Shown: positions 1 through 8,874, counted from the stretch's first letter. The stretch: DNA of 64,000 nucleotides from Curtobacterium sp. MCBD17_035 (GCF_003234815.2 NZ_CP126279.1:3162001-3226000), one strand, 5' to 3'. The notes: generated by a model from the sequence alone, not told the origin. Numbers and translations are program-made.

Positions 1-584
1 ACTCGGTCGACGATCCGCTCGCTGGTGCCGCGATCGGCGAGGACGCCGGGACGCCGGGACCGGCGGCGTCCGAGGGCGACCGCGCCGACGACGACCCACG
101 GCCAGAACACGTAGAACTGCTCCTCGACCGCGAGTGACCAGAAGTGCTGCAGCGGCGAGGCCGCCCCGCTGTCCCCGAAGTAGTCCGTGGCGGCACGGAT
201 GAGATGCCAGTTCTGGACCATGAGCATCGAGGCGACGCCGTCCCACGTGACCGCGCTCGCCCGCGCCAGGTGGTCGACGGCCCAGGCCAGGGCGACCGTG
301 ACGAGCACGGTGAGCGCCGCGGCCGGCAGCACGCGCCGTGCCCGCCGGAGCGCGAACGCGGCGAGGTCGACCGTGCCGGTCGCACGGGCCTCCCGGAGCA
401 ACCCCGTCGTGATGACGAACCCGGAGACGACGAAGAACACGTCGACACCGACGAACCCGCCGACCGGTCGACCCAGCACGTGGGCCGCGACGACGAGTGC
501 GACCGCGATGCCCCGGAACCCCTCGATGTCCGGACGGAACGGCGCGGCGCCGACGTGCCCGGAGGGATCCACAGCACGACGCAC
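1..584 (-). CDS. Acyltransferase 3 family membrane protein (partial, cut by window start)
   Basis: The visible N-terminal 194 residues match the OafA/YrhL-type membrane O-acyltransferase family. They open with FRPDIEGFRGIAVALVVAAH, then have a VDVFFVVSGFVIT segment and the family hallmark FWSLAVEEQFYVFWP near residue 160, in hydrophobic helices. Such proteins acetylate cell-surface or exported polysaccharides at the cytoplasmic membrane. The GTG at 584 was chosen because GGAG lies 10 nt upstream and an in-frame TGA lies six codons before it; GTG 572 is the alternative. The C-terminal half lies outside the window, so the acceptor cannot be guessed. A second family member lies at 30796-31947. 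Confidence 0.85.
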   Translation of the reverse strand, partial: MRRAVDPSGHVGAAPFRPDIEGFRGIAVALVVAAHVLGRPVGGFVGVDVFFVVSGFVITTGLLREARATGTVDLAAFALRRARRVLPAAALTVLVTVALAWAVDHLARASAVTWDGVASMLMVQNWHLIRAATDYFGDSGAASPLQHFWSLAVEEQFYVFWPWVVVGAVALGRRRSRRPGVLADRGTSERIVDR

Positions 585-937
585 GGCAGCGATGCTCCGT
601 CACGACCGGGAGGCCCGGCGCGGCTCCGCCACGGATCGCGCGTCCCGAGGACGGGGGCGTCACCCCACGGTTCACCCGGCGCGCTCGACACCCGTCCCCG
701 CGCGTACCGAACACTCGGACGGCGCGCGCGGGGCGGGGCACCACGACCGCCGTGGGCGTCCCCCCACTGGTACGTCCACGCGGTCCCGCAGCTCTCGGGT
801 CGAGCCGCTGCGTGTCCTGGAAGGATTCCACAGGACGGTCGTCCAGGGCAATCCTCCGTGGGGATGATCCCGTCCGAGCGCCCACCCAGTTCGGGGGACC
901 CTGCCGCGGCGGCCGTCGCCGCGCTACCGTTCTGCCC
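585..937. other. Intergenic region between divergent acyltransferase and TetR genes
   Basis: No convincing gene is present on either strand in this 353-bp stretch; open frames here lack starts, RBSs or family features. It must hold the promoters of both flanking genes. Near the regulator it contains a short perfect palindrome GGACGGTCGTCC at 833-844 and an imperfect dyad at 814-836 (GTCCTG...CAGGAC), either of which could be an operator for the adjacent TetR protein. This is inference only. Confidence 0.5.
925..930 (+). promoter_or_regulatory. -10 hexamer TACCGT of a leaderless promoter
   Basis: TACCGT ends 7 nt before the ATG at 938 and there is no Shine-Dalgarno sequence, so the TetR mRNA probably starts at or next to its start codon. 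Confidence 0.5.
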
Positions 938-1699
938 ATGGGCATCCGCGAGGACCAGCGACGCCGCACCCGGTGGACGATCCTGCTCGCGGCGGCCGCC
1001 GAGTTCGAGGAACGGGGGTACGAGGCCACCTCGTACGCATCCGTCGCCGCCCGCGCCGACGTCGCGAAGAGCCTCGTGAGCTACCACTTCGCGTCGAAGA
1101 CCGACCTGGTCGACGACCTGTTCGCGATCGCGTACGAGAACGGCGTGTTCGCCGCGGCCCCGGTCGACCTCGACGCACCCCTCGACGAACTGGCGCGGTC
1201 GACGGTCCACGTCGCGATCCAGGAGGAGTCGAACGTGATCGCGCGGGCGGCCATGCGCCTGCAACGTGAGGCGCCGCTCATCCCGACACGGATGCCCCCG
1301 CCCTACCTCGGCTGGGTCGGGCGCTGCCGGAACGCCCTGACCCGCGCGATCGCGCTCGGGCAGCTCCCGGCGTGCACCGACGTGCCGTTCGAGGCCCGCA
1401 TGCTCGTCGCGCAGTTCGCGGGCGTGCGCGAGGTCACGACCGCGCTCGGCGACCACGAGGGTTTCGCCGCGAGCGCGGCCGTCGGGACCCTGGACCGCTT
1501 CGCGACGATGGGCGCGTCGGCCGACGCGCTCCTGCGGGCAGCGGGTCGTTCCGCCAGCGCGATCCGGGAGGCCGGGCTCACCGGTGCGGACCGCGTCGCC
1601 AGCCGGTACGAACACGTGGGCAGCGGGCAGGGGCGCTCGGGTCAGTCCACGACGACCCCGAGGGCGCGAGCGAACGAGGTCGCCAGCAACGCGGACTGA
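938..1699 (+). CDS. TetR/AcrR family transcriptional regulator
   Basis: The 253-aa protein has an N-terminal TetR helix-turn-helix: an RRTRWTILLAAAAEFEERGY helix followed by SVAARADVAKSLVSYHFASK, the typical recognition helix with FHF-like end. The remaining ~190 residues form the ligand-binding/dimerisation half and are not assignable to a ligand. The start at ATG 938 is supported by the TetR N-terminus and the leaderless -10 just upstream; the longer open frame has no family similarity. The 3' end overlaps the convergent pentapeptide gene by 58 nt. The likely target is itself and/or the divergent acyltransferase, judged from position only. Confidence 0.88.
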   Translation: MGIREDQRRRTRWTILLAAAAEFEERGYEATSYASVAARADVAKSLVSYHFASKTDLVDDLFAIAYENGVFAAAPVDLDAPLDELARSTVHVAIQEESNVIARAAMRLQREAPLIPTRMPPPYLGWVGRCRNALTRAIALGQLPACTDVPFEARMLVAQFAGVREVTTALGDHEGFAASAAVGTLDRFATMGASADALLRAAGRSASAIREAGLTGADRVASRYEHVGSGQGRSGQSTTTPRARANEVASNAD

Positions 1700-2298
1700 A
1701 CCTCGGACACGGTCGCACCGCGGAGCGCCGCCGCGTCCGCGACGACCGCGACGTCGGCGCCTCGGAGGTCGACGTCCCGGAGGCGGGACCCCGCTGCGGA
1801 GAGCTCGTGGATCCGACAGCCCGGGAACGCGACGCGGTCGGCCACGACGCCGCCGAGGTCGAGTTCCTCGATCGTGCAGTCCTCGAACGTGACGTCACGG
1901 AGGGTCGCGGCACGCAGGTTGACGAACCCGAGCTTGGCGCCGATGACGCGGACGTCGTCGAACGTCGAGTCGTACCACTCGGCCGACCCGATCCGGCCGG
2001 ACCGGATCACGACGGACCGCCAGGTGGACCGTGGCGTGCGGAACACGGGCGCGTCGAGCACGTCCACCACGGTGTCCCGGACACGCAGCATGCCGAGGTC
2101 CGCGTCGCCGGCTCGCAGCGTGCCGATGCGGCACCCCTCGACGACGAGTCCGGTCAGGGCACGGTCCACGACGTCGAGGTCACGGATGTCCCGCCCCTCG
2201 AGGAGATCGCCGGGGAGCAGGACGTCGCCCCCGCCCGGCTCGAGCTCGACGGGGGCGACGTCCTCGTGTCGGGGCGGCCGGGTGCGGTGCTCGGGCAT
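1642..2298 (-). CDS. Pentapeptide-repeat protein
   Basis: The 218-aa protein has a degenerate run of the A(D/N)LXX type, for example DADLGMLRVRDTVVDVLD, LRAATLRDVTFEDCTIEEL and LRDVDLRGADV, predicting a right-handed quadrilateral beta-helix. No signal peptide or membrane segment is seen, so it should be cytoplasmic. Some pentapeptide proteins mimic DNA and protect gyrase, but nothing here shows that role. It overlaps the TetR gene tail-to-tail. Confidence 0.75.
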   Translation of the reverse strand: MPEHRTRPPRHEDVAPVELEPGGGDVLLPGDLLEGRDIRDLDVVDRALTGLVVEGCRIGTLRAGDADLGMLRVRDTVVDVLDAPVFRTPRSTWRSVVIRSGRIGSAEWYDSTFDDVRVIGAKLGFVNLRAATLRDVTFEDCTIEELDLGGVVADRVAFPGCRIHELSAAGSRLRDVDLRGADVAVVADAAALRGATVSEVQSALLATSFARALGVVVD

Positions 2299-2325
2299 GC
2301 CCCGATCATCGCAGCCGGTCGCCGG

Positions 2326-3105
2326 TCAGTCGACGGGGCGCTCCAGCCCGACGCGGTCGACCTTGCGGTGGTAGTGCATCCCGGCGAGACCGCCGACGAT
2401 CGCGCCGACCAGGCTGAGGACGAGGGCGACCACGACGGTGATGATCCCGGTGACGGTGAGGCTGCCCTCGTCCACGGGGATCCGCGGGAACGCGTTCACC
2501 TGCTGGAGGAAGTTCGCCTGCGTCCCGGCGATCGCGACCACGATCGCGGCGACGATCGCGATGGCGACGGCCCAGAACCAGACCGCGAGGCCCTGCTTGA
2601 CGCCGTCGAACCGTGCCATGCGCCCGGCGACGTACCCGCCGCAGTAGTAGGCGACGAACAGGATCACGGCGAGCGCGATGGCGCCGATGAGTCCGACGGT
2701 GCCGGCGTTCGACGTGGCTGCCTTGCCGACCTGGTTCGCGTTCCCGCCGGTGATGCCGAGGCCGAGTCCGGCGCCGATCGCACCGAGGATCGCCGTGAGG
2801 ATGACGGCCGTGCCCATCGCGGTGAGCCACCCGAAGAAGGCCGATCCGAACTTGAAGCCGCCGAACTCCTCCTTCTGGCGTCCGACGACCTCTTGCCGGG
2901 TCAAGGGCGCACGGTCCCGGTCCTCGTGCGCCACGGCACGGTCCCGGTCCTCGTGCGCCACGGCACGGTCGTGCAGGTCGGCCCCGTCGTCGGCGGGACC
3001 CCGGTCGTCCACCGGCGCCCTGTGCTCGGGGACGTGCTCGCCGTCGTTCGGGTTGGTGAGTGGGACCGCCGGTGTCGTCTGGCGGCCGTCGTCGGCGTTG
3101 CTCAT
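2326..3105 (-). CDS. Four-helix membrane protein with acidic hydrophilic N-terminus
   Basis: The 259-aa protein begins with about 85 hydrophilic residues, then has four predicted transmembrane segments (around GWLTAMGTAVILTAILG, GTVGLIGAIALAVILFV, AVWFWAVAIAIVAAIVVAIA and TVTGIITVVVALVLSLVGAI). A strong AGGAGG lies 6-8 nt before ATG 3105, which decides the start. A 9-residue unit (RDRAVAHED) is duplicated in the N-terminal tail by a perfect 27-bp tandem duplication. No family function is recognised. Confidence 0.8.
   Translation of the reverse strand: MSNADDGRQTTPAVPLTNPNDGEHVPEHRAPVDDRGPADDGADLHDRAVAHEDRDRAVAHEDRDRAPLTRQEVVGRQKEEFGGFKFGSAFFGWLTAMGTAVILTAILGAIGAGLGLGITGGNANQVGKAATSNAGTVGLIGAIALAVILFVAYYCGGYVAGRMARFDGVKQGLAVWFWAVAIAIVAAIVVAIAGTQANFLQQVNAFPRIPVDEGSLTVTGIITVVVALVLSLVGAIVGGLAGMHYHRKVDRVGLERPVD
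2909..2962 (-). repeat. 2 x 27-bp perfect in-frame tandem duplication
   Basis: Two adjacent identical 27-bp units (2909-2935 and 2936-2962) duplicate nine residues within the membrane protein's acidic tail. The length is a multiple of three, so the frame is kept. Confidence 0.9.
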
Positions 3106-3264
3106 GGGTTCCTCCTCGGGGCCCGTCCGGGCCGTCCCGGGTCGGACGCGGTGTGCGTCGTCCGGCCCACAGTGTGCTCGCACCACACCCGGTGCGTCAT
3201 GGCTCCTGGGAACGGGGGACAAGCCCCTCCCAGGCGTCACCGGTCGCGGCACCCGCGCTGTCCC

Positions 3265-4287
3265 TCAGCCGCGGAGCGGCCCCGACGCGGGCACGGACGA
3301 GCCCTGCCGGAATCCCTCGACGAGGTCGGCGAAGGCCTCGACCGCGGTGTGCTGCGGCTCCCACCCCAGCTCCTCGCGCGCCTTGTCGGTCCGCATGATC
3401 GGCACGTTCGCCGCGATGTCGATCCAACCGGCGTCGGTCGGCTGGATCCGCAGGTGCCATGTCAGGGTGACGACGGCACGGAGCAGTCGGAGCGGGATCC
3501 GGACGGCGCGACGCATGCCGAGCACCGCGGCGAGCCGCGGCGGCGTGAGCACCGGGCCGGCGGCGATGTTGAACGCTCCCGCGGCCCGCCGGTCGATCGT
3601 CCGCCAGTACGCGTCGGCGAGGTCGTCGGCATGCACCGCCTGGAACACGAATGGTCCCGGGAGCGGGAGCACCGCCCACCGGGCCGCGCGGACGACGCGC
3701 ATGGGGACGAGGTGCCCGAGGAACAGCCCCCGGATCTCCGCTGCCGCCGGCTGCTGGAAGACCAACCCCGGGCGCAGGCGGGTGACCACGATGTCGGGGT
3801 GGGTGTCGGCGAACTCGTCCAGGGCCGCCTCGTTGAGCGCCTTGTGGATGCTGTACGTCGCCGTGGCCATGCCGTCGACCGGCCAGGACTCGTCCACGCG
3901 CAGCCGCTTGTCCGCAGCCCGGTAGGTGCCGACCGACGACGCCACGACGACCTGCCCCACGCCCGCGGCGGCGGCCGCTTCGAGCACGGCGGCCGTCCCC
4001 TCGACGTTGACGCGGTACTGCGTCGGGATGTCGTGCGTCGGCTGCAACGCCCAAGCCAGGTGGACGACGGCGTCGACGTGCTCGAGGAGCGGCGTCAGGG
4101 CCGCCACGGCACCGTCGGCGCCGACGTCGACGCTGTGCCACTCGACCCCGGCGTACGGGTCGGCCGACCGGTCCGGGATCCGTCGGGCGATGCCGACGAT
4201 GCCGGTCACGGCCTCCTCGGCCTGCAGGCGGCGCAGCAGCGCCGTGCCGACGTTGCCGGTGGCGCCGACGACGGCGACGCGGGTCAT
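3265..4287 (-). CDS. NAD-dependent epimerase/dehydratase (extended SDR)
   Basis: The 340-aa protein has an N-terminal Rossmann motif GATGNVGTAL, a catalytic YxxxK (YSIHK) and the substrate-domain layout of extended SDRs. This suggests NAD(P)-dependent oxidation, reduction or epimerisation of a sugar- or alcohol-like substrate. Its ATG at 4287 overlaps the stop of the upstream zinc dehydrogenase in an ATGA junction, so the two are translationally coupled and probably act in one detoxification or sugar-modifying step. No closer substrate can be read from the sequence. Confidence 0.85.
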   Translation of the reverse strand: MTRVAVVGATGNVGTALLRRLQAEEAVTGIVGIARRIPDRSADPYAGVEWHSVDVGADGAVAALTPLLEHVDAVVHLAWALQPTHDIPTQYRVNVEGTAAVLEAAAAAGVGQVVVASSVGTYRAADKRLRVDESWPVDGMATATYSIHKALNEAALDEFADTHPDIVVTRLRPGLVFQQPAAAEIRGLFLGHLVPMRVVRAARWAVLPLPGPFVFQAVHADDLADAYWRTIDRRAAGAFNIAAGPVLTPPRLAAVLGMRRAVRIPLRLLRAVVTLTWHLRIQPTDAGWIDIAANVPIMRTDKAREELGWEPQHTAVEAFADLVEGFRQGSSVPASGPLRG

Positions 4288-5471
4288 GCCGGAGCGCCGG
4301 GGGTCAGGACGACCTTGACGCAGCCGTCCTCCTTCTTCTGGAACACCTCGTACATGTGCGGGGCGTCCTCGAGGGACACGCGGTGCGTCGTCAGGTCGAG
4401 CGTGCCGAGCGGATCGGACGGGTCCTCGACGAGCGGCATGAGGTCGTCGAACCAGCGGCGGACGTTGCACTGTCCCTCACGGACCGTGATCTGCTTGTCG
4501 AACAGCGTCATCATCGGCATCGGGTCGGCCGTCCCGCCGTAGACACCGCTGAGCGAGACCGTGCCGCCGCGCCGGACCAGGTCGATCGCCGCGTGCACCG
4601 CGACGAGCCGGTCGACGCCCGCGGTCTCGATGGCCTTCTGCGCGAGCTTGTCGGGCAGCAGCCCGGCCGCCCGCTGGGCGAACCCGGCGACGGCGTCACC
4701 GTGGGCCTCCATACCGACGGCGTCGACGACGCCGTCCGGCCCACGGCCGTCGGTGAGATCCACGAGGTGCTCCACCACGTCGTCCGACATGTCGAACGTC
4801 TCGACACCGTACTTCGCCGCCATCTCGCGGCGGACGAGCTCCGGCTCGACGGCGAGCACGCGGTACCCGAGGTGTCTGCCGATCCGGGCCGCGAACTGCC
4901 CGACCGGGCCGAGCCCGAGCACCGCGAGCGTCCCGCCCTCGGGCACGTCGGCATATGCCACGCCCTGCCACGCGGTCGGGAGGATGTCGCTGAGGAACAG
5001 GTACTGGTCGTCGGGGCCGGTCGCGGGGACCTTGATCGGCCCGTAGTCGGCGTGGGGCACCCGGAGGTACTCCGCCTGCCCACCCGGCACCTGGCCGTAC
5101 ATCTTCGTGTAGCCGAACAGCGCGGCACCGCTGCCGTACTGCTTCACCTGCGTCGTCTCGCACTGCGACTGCAGCCCGTGCGTACACATCCAGCAGTGCC
5201 CGCACGAGATGTTGAACGGGATCACGACGCGGTCACCCGGAGCGAGGTTCGTCACGCCCGAACCGACCTCCTCGACGATCCCCATGGGCTCGTGGCCGAG
5301 CACGTCGCCCTTGTCGATGTACGGCCCGAGCACGCGGTACAGGTGGAGGTCGGACCCGCAGATCGCCGTCGACGTGATCCGGATGATCGCGTCGGTGGGC
5401 TCCTGGATCGTCGGATCGGGGACGGTCTCGACCGAGACCTTCTCGGTCCCCTGCCAGGTGAGTGCGCGCAT
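4284..5471 (-). CDS. Zinc-dependent alcohol/formaldehyde-type dehydrogenase
   Basis: This is a 395-aa medium-chain dehydrogenase. Catalytic-zinc ligands are visible in STAICGSDLHLY and GHEPMGIVEEVG, and structural-zinc cysteines in CGHCWMCTHGLQSQC. The Rossmann segment AVLGLGPVGQFAARIG binds NAD(P). The N-terminal pattern resembles actinobacterial proteins annotated as glutathione-dependent formaldehyde dehydrogenases, though the true substrate is unknown. GGAGGA precedes ATG 5471. It is the first gene of a two-gene unit with the epimerase. Confidence 0.88.
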   Translation of the reverse strand: MRALTWQGTEKVSVETVPDPTIQEPTDAIIRITSTAICGSDLHLYRVLGPYIDKGDVLGHEPMGIVEEVGSGVTNLAPGDRVVIPFNISCGHCWMCTHGLQSQCETTQVKQYGSGAALFGYTKMYGQVPGGQAEYLRVPHADYGPIKVPATGPDDQYLFLSDILPTAWQGVAYADVPEGGTLAVLGLGPVGQFAARIGRHLGYRVLAVEPELVRREMAAKYGVETFDMSDDVVEHLVDLTDGRGPDGVVDAVGMEAHGDAVAGFAQRAAGLLPDKLAQKAIETAGVDRLVAVHAAIDLVRRGGTVSLSGVYGGTADPMPMMTLFDKQITVREGQCNVRRWFDDLMPLVEDPSDPLGTLDLTTHRVSLEDAPHMYEVFQKKEDGCVKVVLTPGAPA

Positions 5472-5643
5472 GGTTCCTCCAGCTCGTCGGGCTGCGGCGG
5501 TGCCGCAGCGGTCGGCCGGGAGGCCCCTCCCGCGCCGGATCCATCGCTACCCGTCCGCCACCTGCCACGTCCGACCCGTGCAGGTCCCGTCCAGCCGGGG
5601 GTGTCCCCCGCCCTGCGGATCCGTTCGGCCCACTGCTGGCTGG

Positions 5644-5655
5644 GAGGACGTCCTC
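5644..5655. promoter_or_regulatory. Perfect 12-bp palindrome in a divergent promoter region
   Basis: GAGGACGTCCTC lies in the 259-bp gap between the zinc dehydrogenase (leftward) and a membrane protein gene (rightward). It is a candidate operator by position and symmetry only. Confidence 0.3.
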
Positions 5656-5730
5656 GGTTGGGGGTACAACGAGGATCACTCATGCGGATCGGGGGCAAGC
5701 TCGGATCGATCCCACCCGAAGGAGACCGTG

Positions 5731-6330
5731 ATGCTCGAGCGCTTCCGCAACCTGCCGATATGGGCGTTGGCCGTCGTGATGTTCGTCGTCCTCGTCGTCG
5801 TCCGTGGTGGCATCGACCTCGTCGACCCGCCGCGACACACCGACTGGCCCGCGCAGCTCATCGGTGACGCCGTCTACGCGGTCCTCCTGACAGCCCTGCT
5901 GTCCGTACGAGTCAGCATCGCCCGGCGGCGCGCGGGCGGTACGAGCGCCCTCTCCGCCATGCGACGCTCCCTGAATACCGGCCAGGTGCCCGATGACGCC
6001 GATCCCAGCACCTGGACACCGATGCTCGAGCGGTGGGAGCGGCAGCAGCGACGGTCCGCGTGGTTGGCTCCGGTGCTCTGCGCGGTCCTCGCGCTCGTCT
6101 CGGTCTGGCTGCTGACCCAGTTCGCCGATCCCATCGGGATCGCGCTCGTCGTGCTCTGGGTCGCCCTCGGCATCTGGAGCGTGGTCCAGACGCGCCGCGT
6201 GCTCCCACGGATCCGCCGGATGCTCGACACGCTGCGAGCTCGCGGCAGCGCCTGGACCTACCCCGCCGACGCTCCTACCGGCGGAACCGCGCCTGCACAG
6301 CCGCAGGCAGGTGCTCCGTCGCCGCACTGA
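5731..6330 (+). CDS. Integral membrane protein of unknown function
   Basis: The 199-aa protein has two N-terminal hydrophobic segments (IWALAVVMFVVLVVVRGG and a segment around YAVLLTALLSVRVSIA), a soluble loop containing WTPMLERWERQQRR, and two further helices (LAPVLCAVLALVSVWLL and GIALVVLWVALGIWSVV). AAGGAGA lies 5-8 nt before ATG 5731, which fixes the start within a longer open frame. The gene overlaps the convergent AlkD-like gene by 56 nt. No family is recognised. Confidence 0.8.
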   Translation: MLERFRNLPIWALAVVMFVVLVVVRGGIDLVDPPRHTDWPAQLIGDAVYAVLLTALLSVRVSIARRRAGGTSALSAMRRSLNTGQVPDDADPSTWTPMLERWERQQRRSAWLAPVLCAVLALVSVWLLTQFADPIGIALVVLWVALGIWSVVQTRRVLPRIRRMLDTLRARGSAWTYPADAPTGGTAPAQPQAGAPSPH

Positions 6331-6907
6331 GCAGCGCACGGTCCATCCCGCTCGCGTTCGACTCGAGGAACGCGACGAGCTCGTCGTGCGAGGCCCACTT
6401 GCCGACCCCGCGCAGGACGAGCGCCACGGCACGCCGCACGTGCTCGTTCCGCTCCCGCACGAGCCTGCCGACGATGTCGAGCGCGGTCGCGGCCTCCCCA
6501 CGCTTGACGAACGCGAGGGTCGCGGTGACCGCGATGCACCGCTCCCAGACGACGTCGCTCTTGGCGAGGGCGAAGAGCGGACCACGGGGCCGGTCGGCGA
6601 GCCACGCGCCCACGATGTGTTCCGCACTGACCTCGACGAGCAGGTCGCTGTCGACGCGCTCGCTGTGGGCCGCTGCCATGTAGTCCTCCACCACGGCCGA
6701 CCTGGTCGCGTCGTCACCGTCCCGGAACCGCTGGACGAGCAGCAGCACCGCCACGAGCCGTGCGTCCTCGACCTCGCTCCAGAGCAGCGCCCCCACCTCG
6801 CCGTCACCGAGGGTCGCGAACCGGCGGGCGACGCGTCGAGCGGCGGCGAGGTCGCCCGGGGTGCGGCTGAGTGCGCCGAGGACGTCCTCGGCGGTGTCGA
6901 CGGCCAC
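6275..6907 (-). CDS. AlkD-like DNA alkylation repair protein (HEAT-like repeats)
   Basis: The 210-aa helical protein aligns by eye with AlkD-type DNA glycosylases. It has a VDSDLLVEVSAEHIVGAWL segment (the family's W..VD..A..IVG.WL region), WERCIAVTATLAFVKRGE in the next repeat, and a C-terminal MDRALLSAATEHLP element. AlkD removes bulky or positively charged alkyl adducts from DNA. The start at GTG 6907 gives the usual family length; longer in-frame extensions run into the HTH remnant and look unlike protein. Confidence 0.65.
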   Translation of the reverse strand: MAVDTAEDVLGALSRTPGDLAAARRVARRFATLGDGEVGALLWSEVEDARLVAVLLLVQRFRDGDDATRSAVVEDYMAAAHSERVDSDLLVEVSAEHIVGAWLADRPRGPLFALAKSDVVWERCIAVTATLAFVKRGEAATALDIVGRLVRERNEHVRRAVALVLRGVGKWASHDELVAFLESNASGMDRALLSAATEHLPAAVQARFRR

Positions 6908-7018
6908 GTCAGTCCGCCGAACCGATCGCGACGGGGCGCGTGACGGACGGACAGGACCGGGAGGAGGACGGCACCGATCCAGGCTACGTGTGGCCCGCCG
7001 CGCGTCGTTCGACACGGC

Positions 7019-7441
7019 CGCGAACGCCTCATACCGGCCGAGATCTTCGATGTCGTGGAACAGGTCGCGAACACCCTGGCCGCGGGCAACGGGGTGGCCG
7101 TGATCCCGTCGCGGATGCAGCTGACGACACACGAAGGCGCCGACCTGCTCGGCGTTTCCCGGCCCACCCTGGTCAGGCTCCTCGAAGCGGGTGCGATCCC
7201 GTTCCAGAAGCCGGGTCGACACCGTCGGGTAGCCCTGAGTGACCTCGTCGCGGACCAGGAGCACGAGCAGGACGAGCGTCGCTCGGCGCTCCGAGAACTC
7301 GCCGCGCTCACGCAGGGCGTCGGGACCGAGCCGGGTCCGGTCCCACCGCTGCTCCTGCGTCGATCCGTGGGGAGACCCACCCCTCCCTCCGCCGTGCGAG
7401 GCTGGACCCCTGATCCCCACCCCGCTCGGAGGCACATCCCC
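7019..7441 (+). pseudogene. Antitoxin/excisionase-type HTH remnant, in frame with the next gene
   Basis: The frame encodes a good match to HTH_17/excisionase-type antitoxins that usually precede a PIN toxin. A GAGIFDVVEQV-like lead-in (PAEIFDVVEQVANTLAAGN) is followed by LTTHEGADLLGVSRPTLVRL, then PGRHRRVALSDL and RRSALRELAALTQ. No ATG, GTG or TTG occurs in frame before the GTG at 7055, inside the conserved domain, and a TGA lies at 6941. The C-terminus loses similarity after about 7324 and no toxin gene follows. No stop separates this frame from the aldo/keto reductase at 7442, so a read-through fusion is formally possible. Confidence 0.55.
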
Positions 7442-8482
7442 ATGACCTACGTCGCCCGTGACGACCGCTACGACTCGATGCCGTTCCGCCGGACCGGCCG
7501 GTCCGGCCTCGACCTGCCGCTGCTCTCACTCGGGTACTGGCACAACTTCGGTGACGACCGACCGTTCGAGACCCAGCGCGCGATCAGCCGGCGGGCGTTC
7601 GACCTCGGGATCACGCACCACGACCTCGCGAACAACTACGGGCCGCCCTACGGCGCCGCGGAGATCAACTTCGGCCGCATCATGCGGGAGGACCTCCACC
7701 CGTACCGGGACGAGCTCGTCATCTCGACCAAGGCCGGTTGGGACATGTGGCCGGGTCCGTACGGGCAGGGCGGCGGGAGTCGGAAGTACGTGCTCGCATC
7801 GCTCGACCAGTCGCTGCAGCGCATGGGCCTCGACTACGTGGACGTCTTCTACTCGCACCGCCTCGACGCCTCCACGCCGCTCGAGGAGACCATGACCGCG
7901 CTCGACACGGCTGTCCGGCAGGGTAAGGCGCTCTACGTCGGGATCTCCTCGTACGACACGGAGCGGACCCGTCAGGCGGCGGCGATCCTCCGCGACCTCG
8001 GCACCCCGCTGCTCATCCACCAGCCGTCGTACTCGATGCTCAACCGCTGGATCGAGACCGAGGGCCTCCTCGACGCGGCGGACGAGCTCGGGTTCGGGGT
8101 CATCGGGTTCACGGCGCTCGCGCAGGGCCTGCTCACGGGCAAGTACCTCGACGGCGTGCCCGAGGGGACCCGCGCCGCCGCCGGCACCTCGTTCGACCCC
8201 TCGGTCATCACGCCCGAGGTCGTCGGTCACCTCCGGGCGCTGCACGACATCGCGGCCGCTCGGGGGCAGTCCCTCGCCCAGCTCGCACTCGCGTGGGCCC
8301 TCCGCGACGAGCGGGTGACCTCGCTCGTGATCGGCGCCTCGCGGGTCGAGCAGGTCGAACAGAACGTCGCGGCGCTCGACCACCTGTCCTTCACGGAGGA
8401 CGAGCTGCGCGCCATCGACGAGCACGCGGTGGACTCGGCCGGCATCGACCTGTGGGCGGGGGCTCGGGCCGGCGAGGTCTGA
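7442..8482 (+). CDS. Aldo/keto reductase, YghZ/MgrA-like (L-glyceraldehyde 3-phosphate reductase group)
   Basis: This 346-aa TIM-barrel NADPH-dependent reductase has the tetrad segments HHDLANNYG (Asp and Tyr), VISTKAGWD (Lys) and FYSHR (His). Phrases such as AISRRAFDLGITHHDLANNYG and GQGGGSRKY are typical of the E. coli YghZ group, which reduces L-glyceraldehyde 3-phosphate. GGAGG lies 9 nt before ATG 7442. The same frame is open upstream through the HTH remnant, but the RBS and family N-terminus place the start here. Confidence 0.9.
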   Translation: MTYVARDDRYDSMPFRRTGRSGLDLPLLSLGYWHNFGDDRPFETQRAISRRAFDLGITHHDLANNYGPPYGAAEINFGRIMREDLHPYRDELVISTKAGWDMWPGPYGQGGGSRKYVLASLDQSLQRMGLDYVDVFYSHRLDASTPLEETMTALDTAVRQGKALYVGISSYDTERTRQAAAILRDLGTPLLIHQPSYSMLNRWIETEGLLDAADELGFGVIGFTALAQGLLTGKYLDGVPEGTRAAAGTSFDPSVITPEVVGHLRALHDIAAARGQSLAQLALAWALRDERVTSLVIGASRVEQVEQNVAALDHLSFTEDELRAIDEHAVDSAGIDLWAGARAGEV

Positions 8483-8518
8483 GCGCCGTCGGTCACTGCG
8501 CTCAGCTGCGGGGGCGGT

Positions 8519-8866
8519 TCAGGTCCCGGGGGTGCCGCCCGCCGCCGCGCCCGGGTCGGGGTCGGGTTCGCGGCCTGTTCCGGCCCCGTCCCTCGGGCGG
8601 CTGCCGTGGAGGCCACCCGGCGTGAAGTCCCCTTGGCGCAGGCCGTCACGGACCGCGCGGAGGGCCGCAACGAACCCGGCGTCGAACCGTTCGTCGTCCG
8701 GGTCGGGGTCCGCCAGCGTCTGCGCGATCCACGTGTCGAGTTGCCGCGCCACCGACAGGTGCGCCAGGTACTCGACGGGCCGGTCCTGCAGGAGCCGGTC
8801 GATGCGCGACGCCGAGTAGCTGCGGAGGCGGTCCGGCTCGAAGTCGAACACGCTGGGGATCAACAT
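8519..8866 (-). CDS. Hypothetical protein
   Basis: The 115-aa soluble protein has an N-terminal helical part (residues ~1-75) and a Gly/Pro/Asp-rich tail. No family is recognised. Expression is suggested by a TAGCTT hexamer 6 nt before the ATG (leaderless pattern) and by a perfect palindrome just upstream at 8875-8889 that overlaps the core promoter. It follows the lipoprotein gene, separated from it by a strong terminator hairpin. Confidence 0.55.
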   Translation of the reverse strand: MLIPSVFDFEPDRLRSYSASRIDRLLQDRPVEYLAHLSVARQLDTWIAQTLADPDPDDERFDAGFVAALRAVRDGLRQGDFTPGGLHGSRPRDGAGTGREPDPDPGAAAGGTPGT

Positions 8867-8874
8867 GACATGAA

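Noticed and set aside
1372-4542. Over 1000-codon plus-strand frame spanning several minus-strand genes
   Set aside because: It crosses three convincing genes with RBSs and domains and shows no domain of its own.
7055-8482. HTH-aldo/keto reductase fusion protein as one gene
   Set aside because: The frame is open, but an RBS and the family N-terminus at 7442 make a separate reductase start more likely; the HTH part lacks a start of its own.
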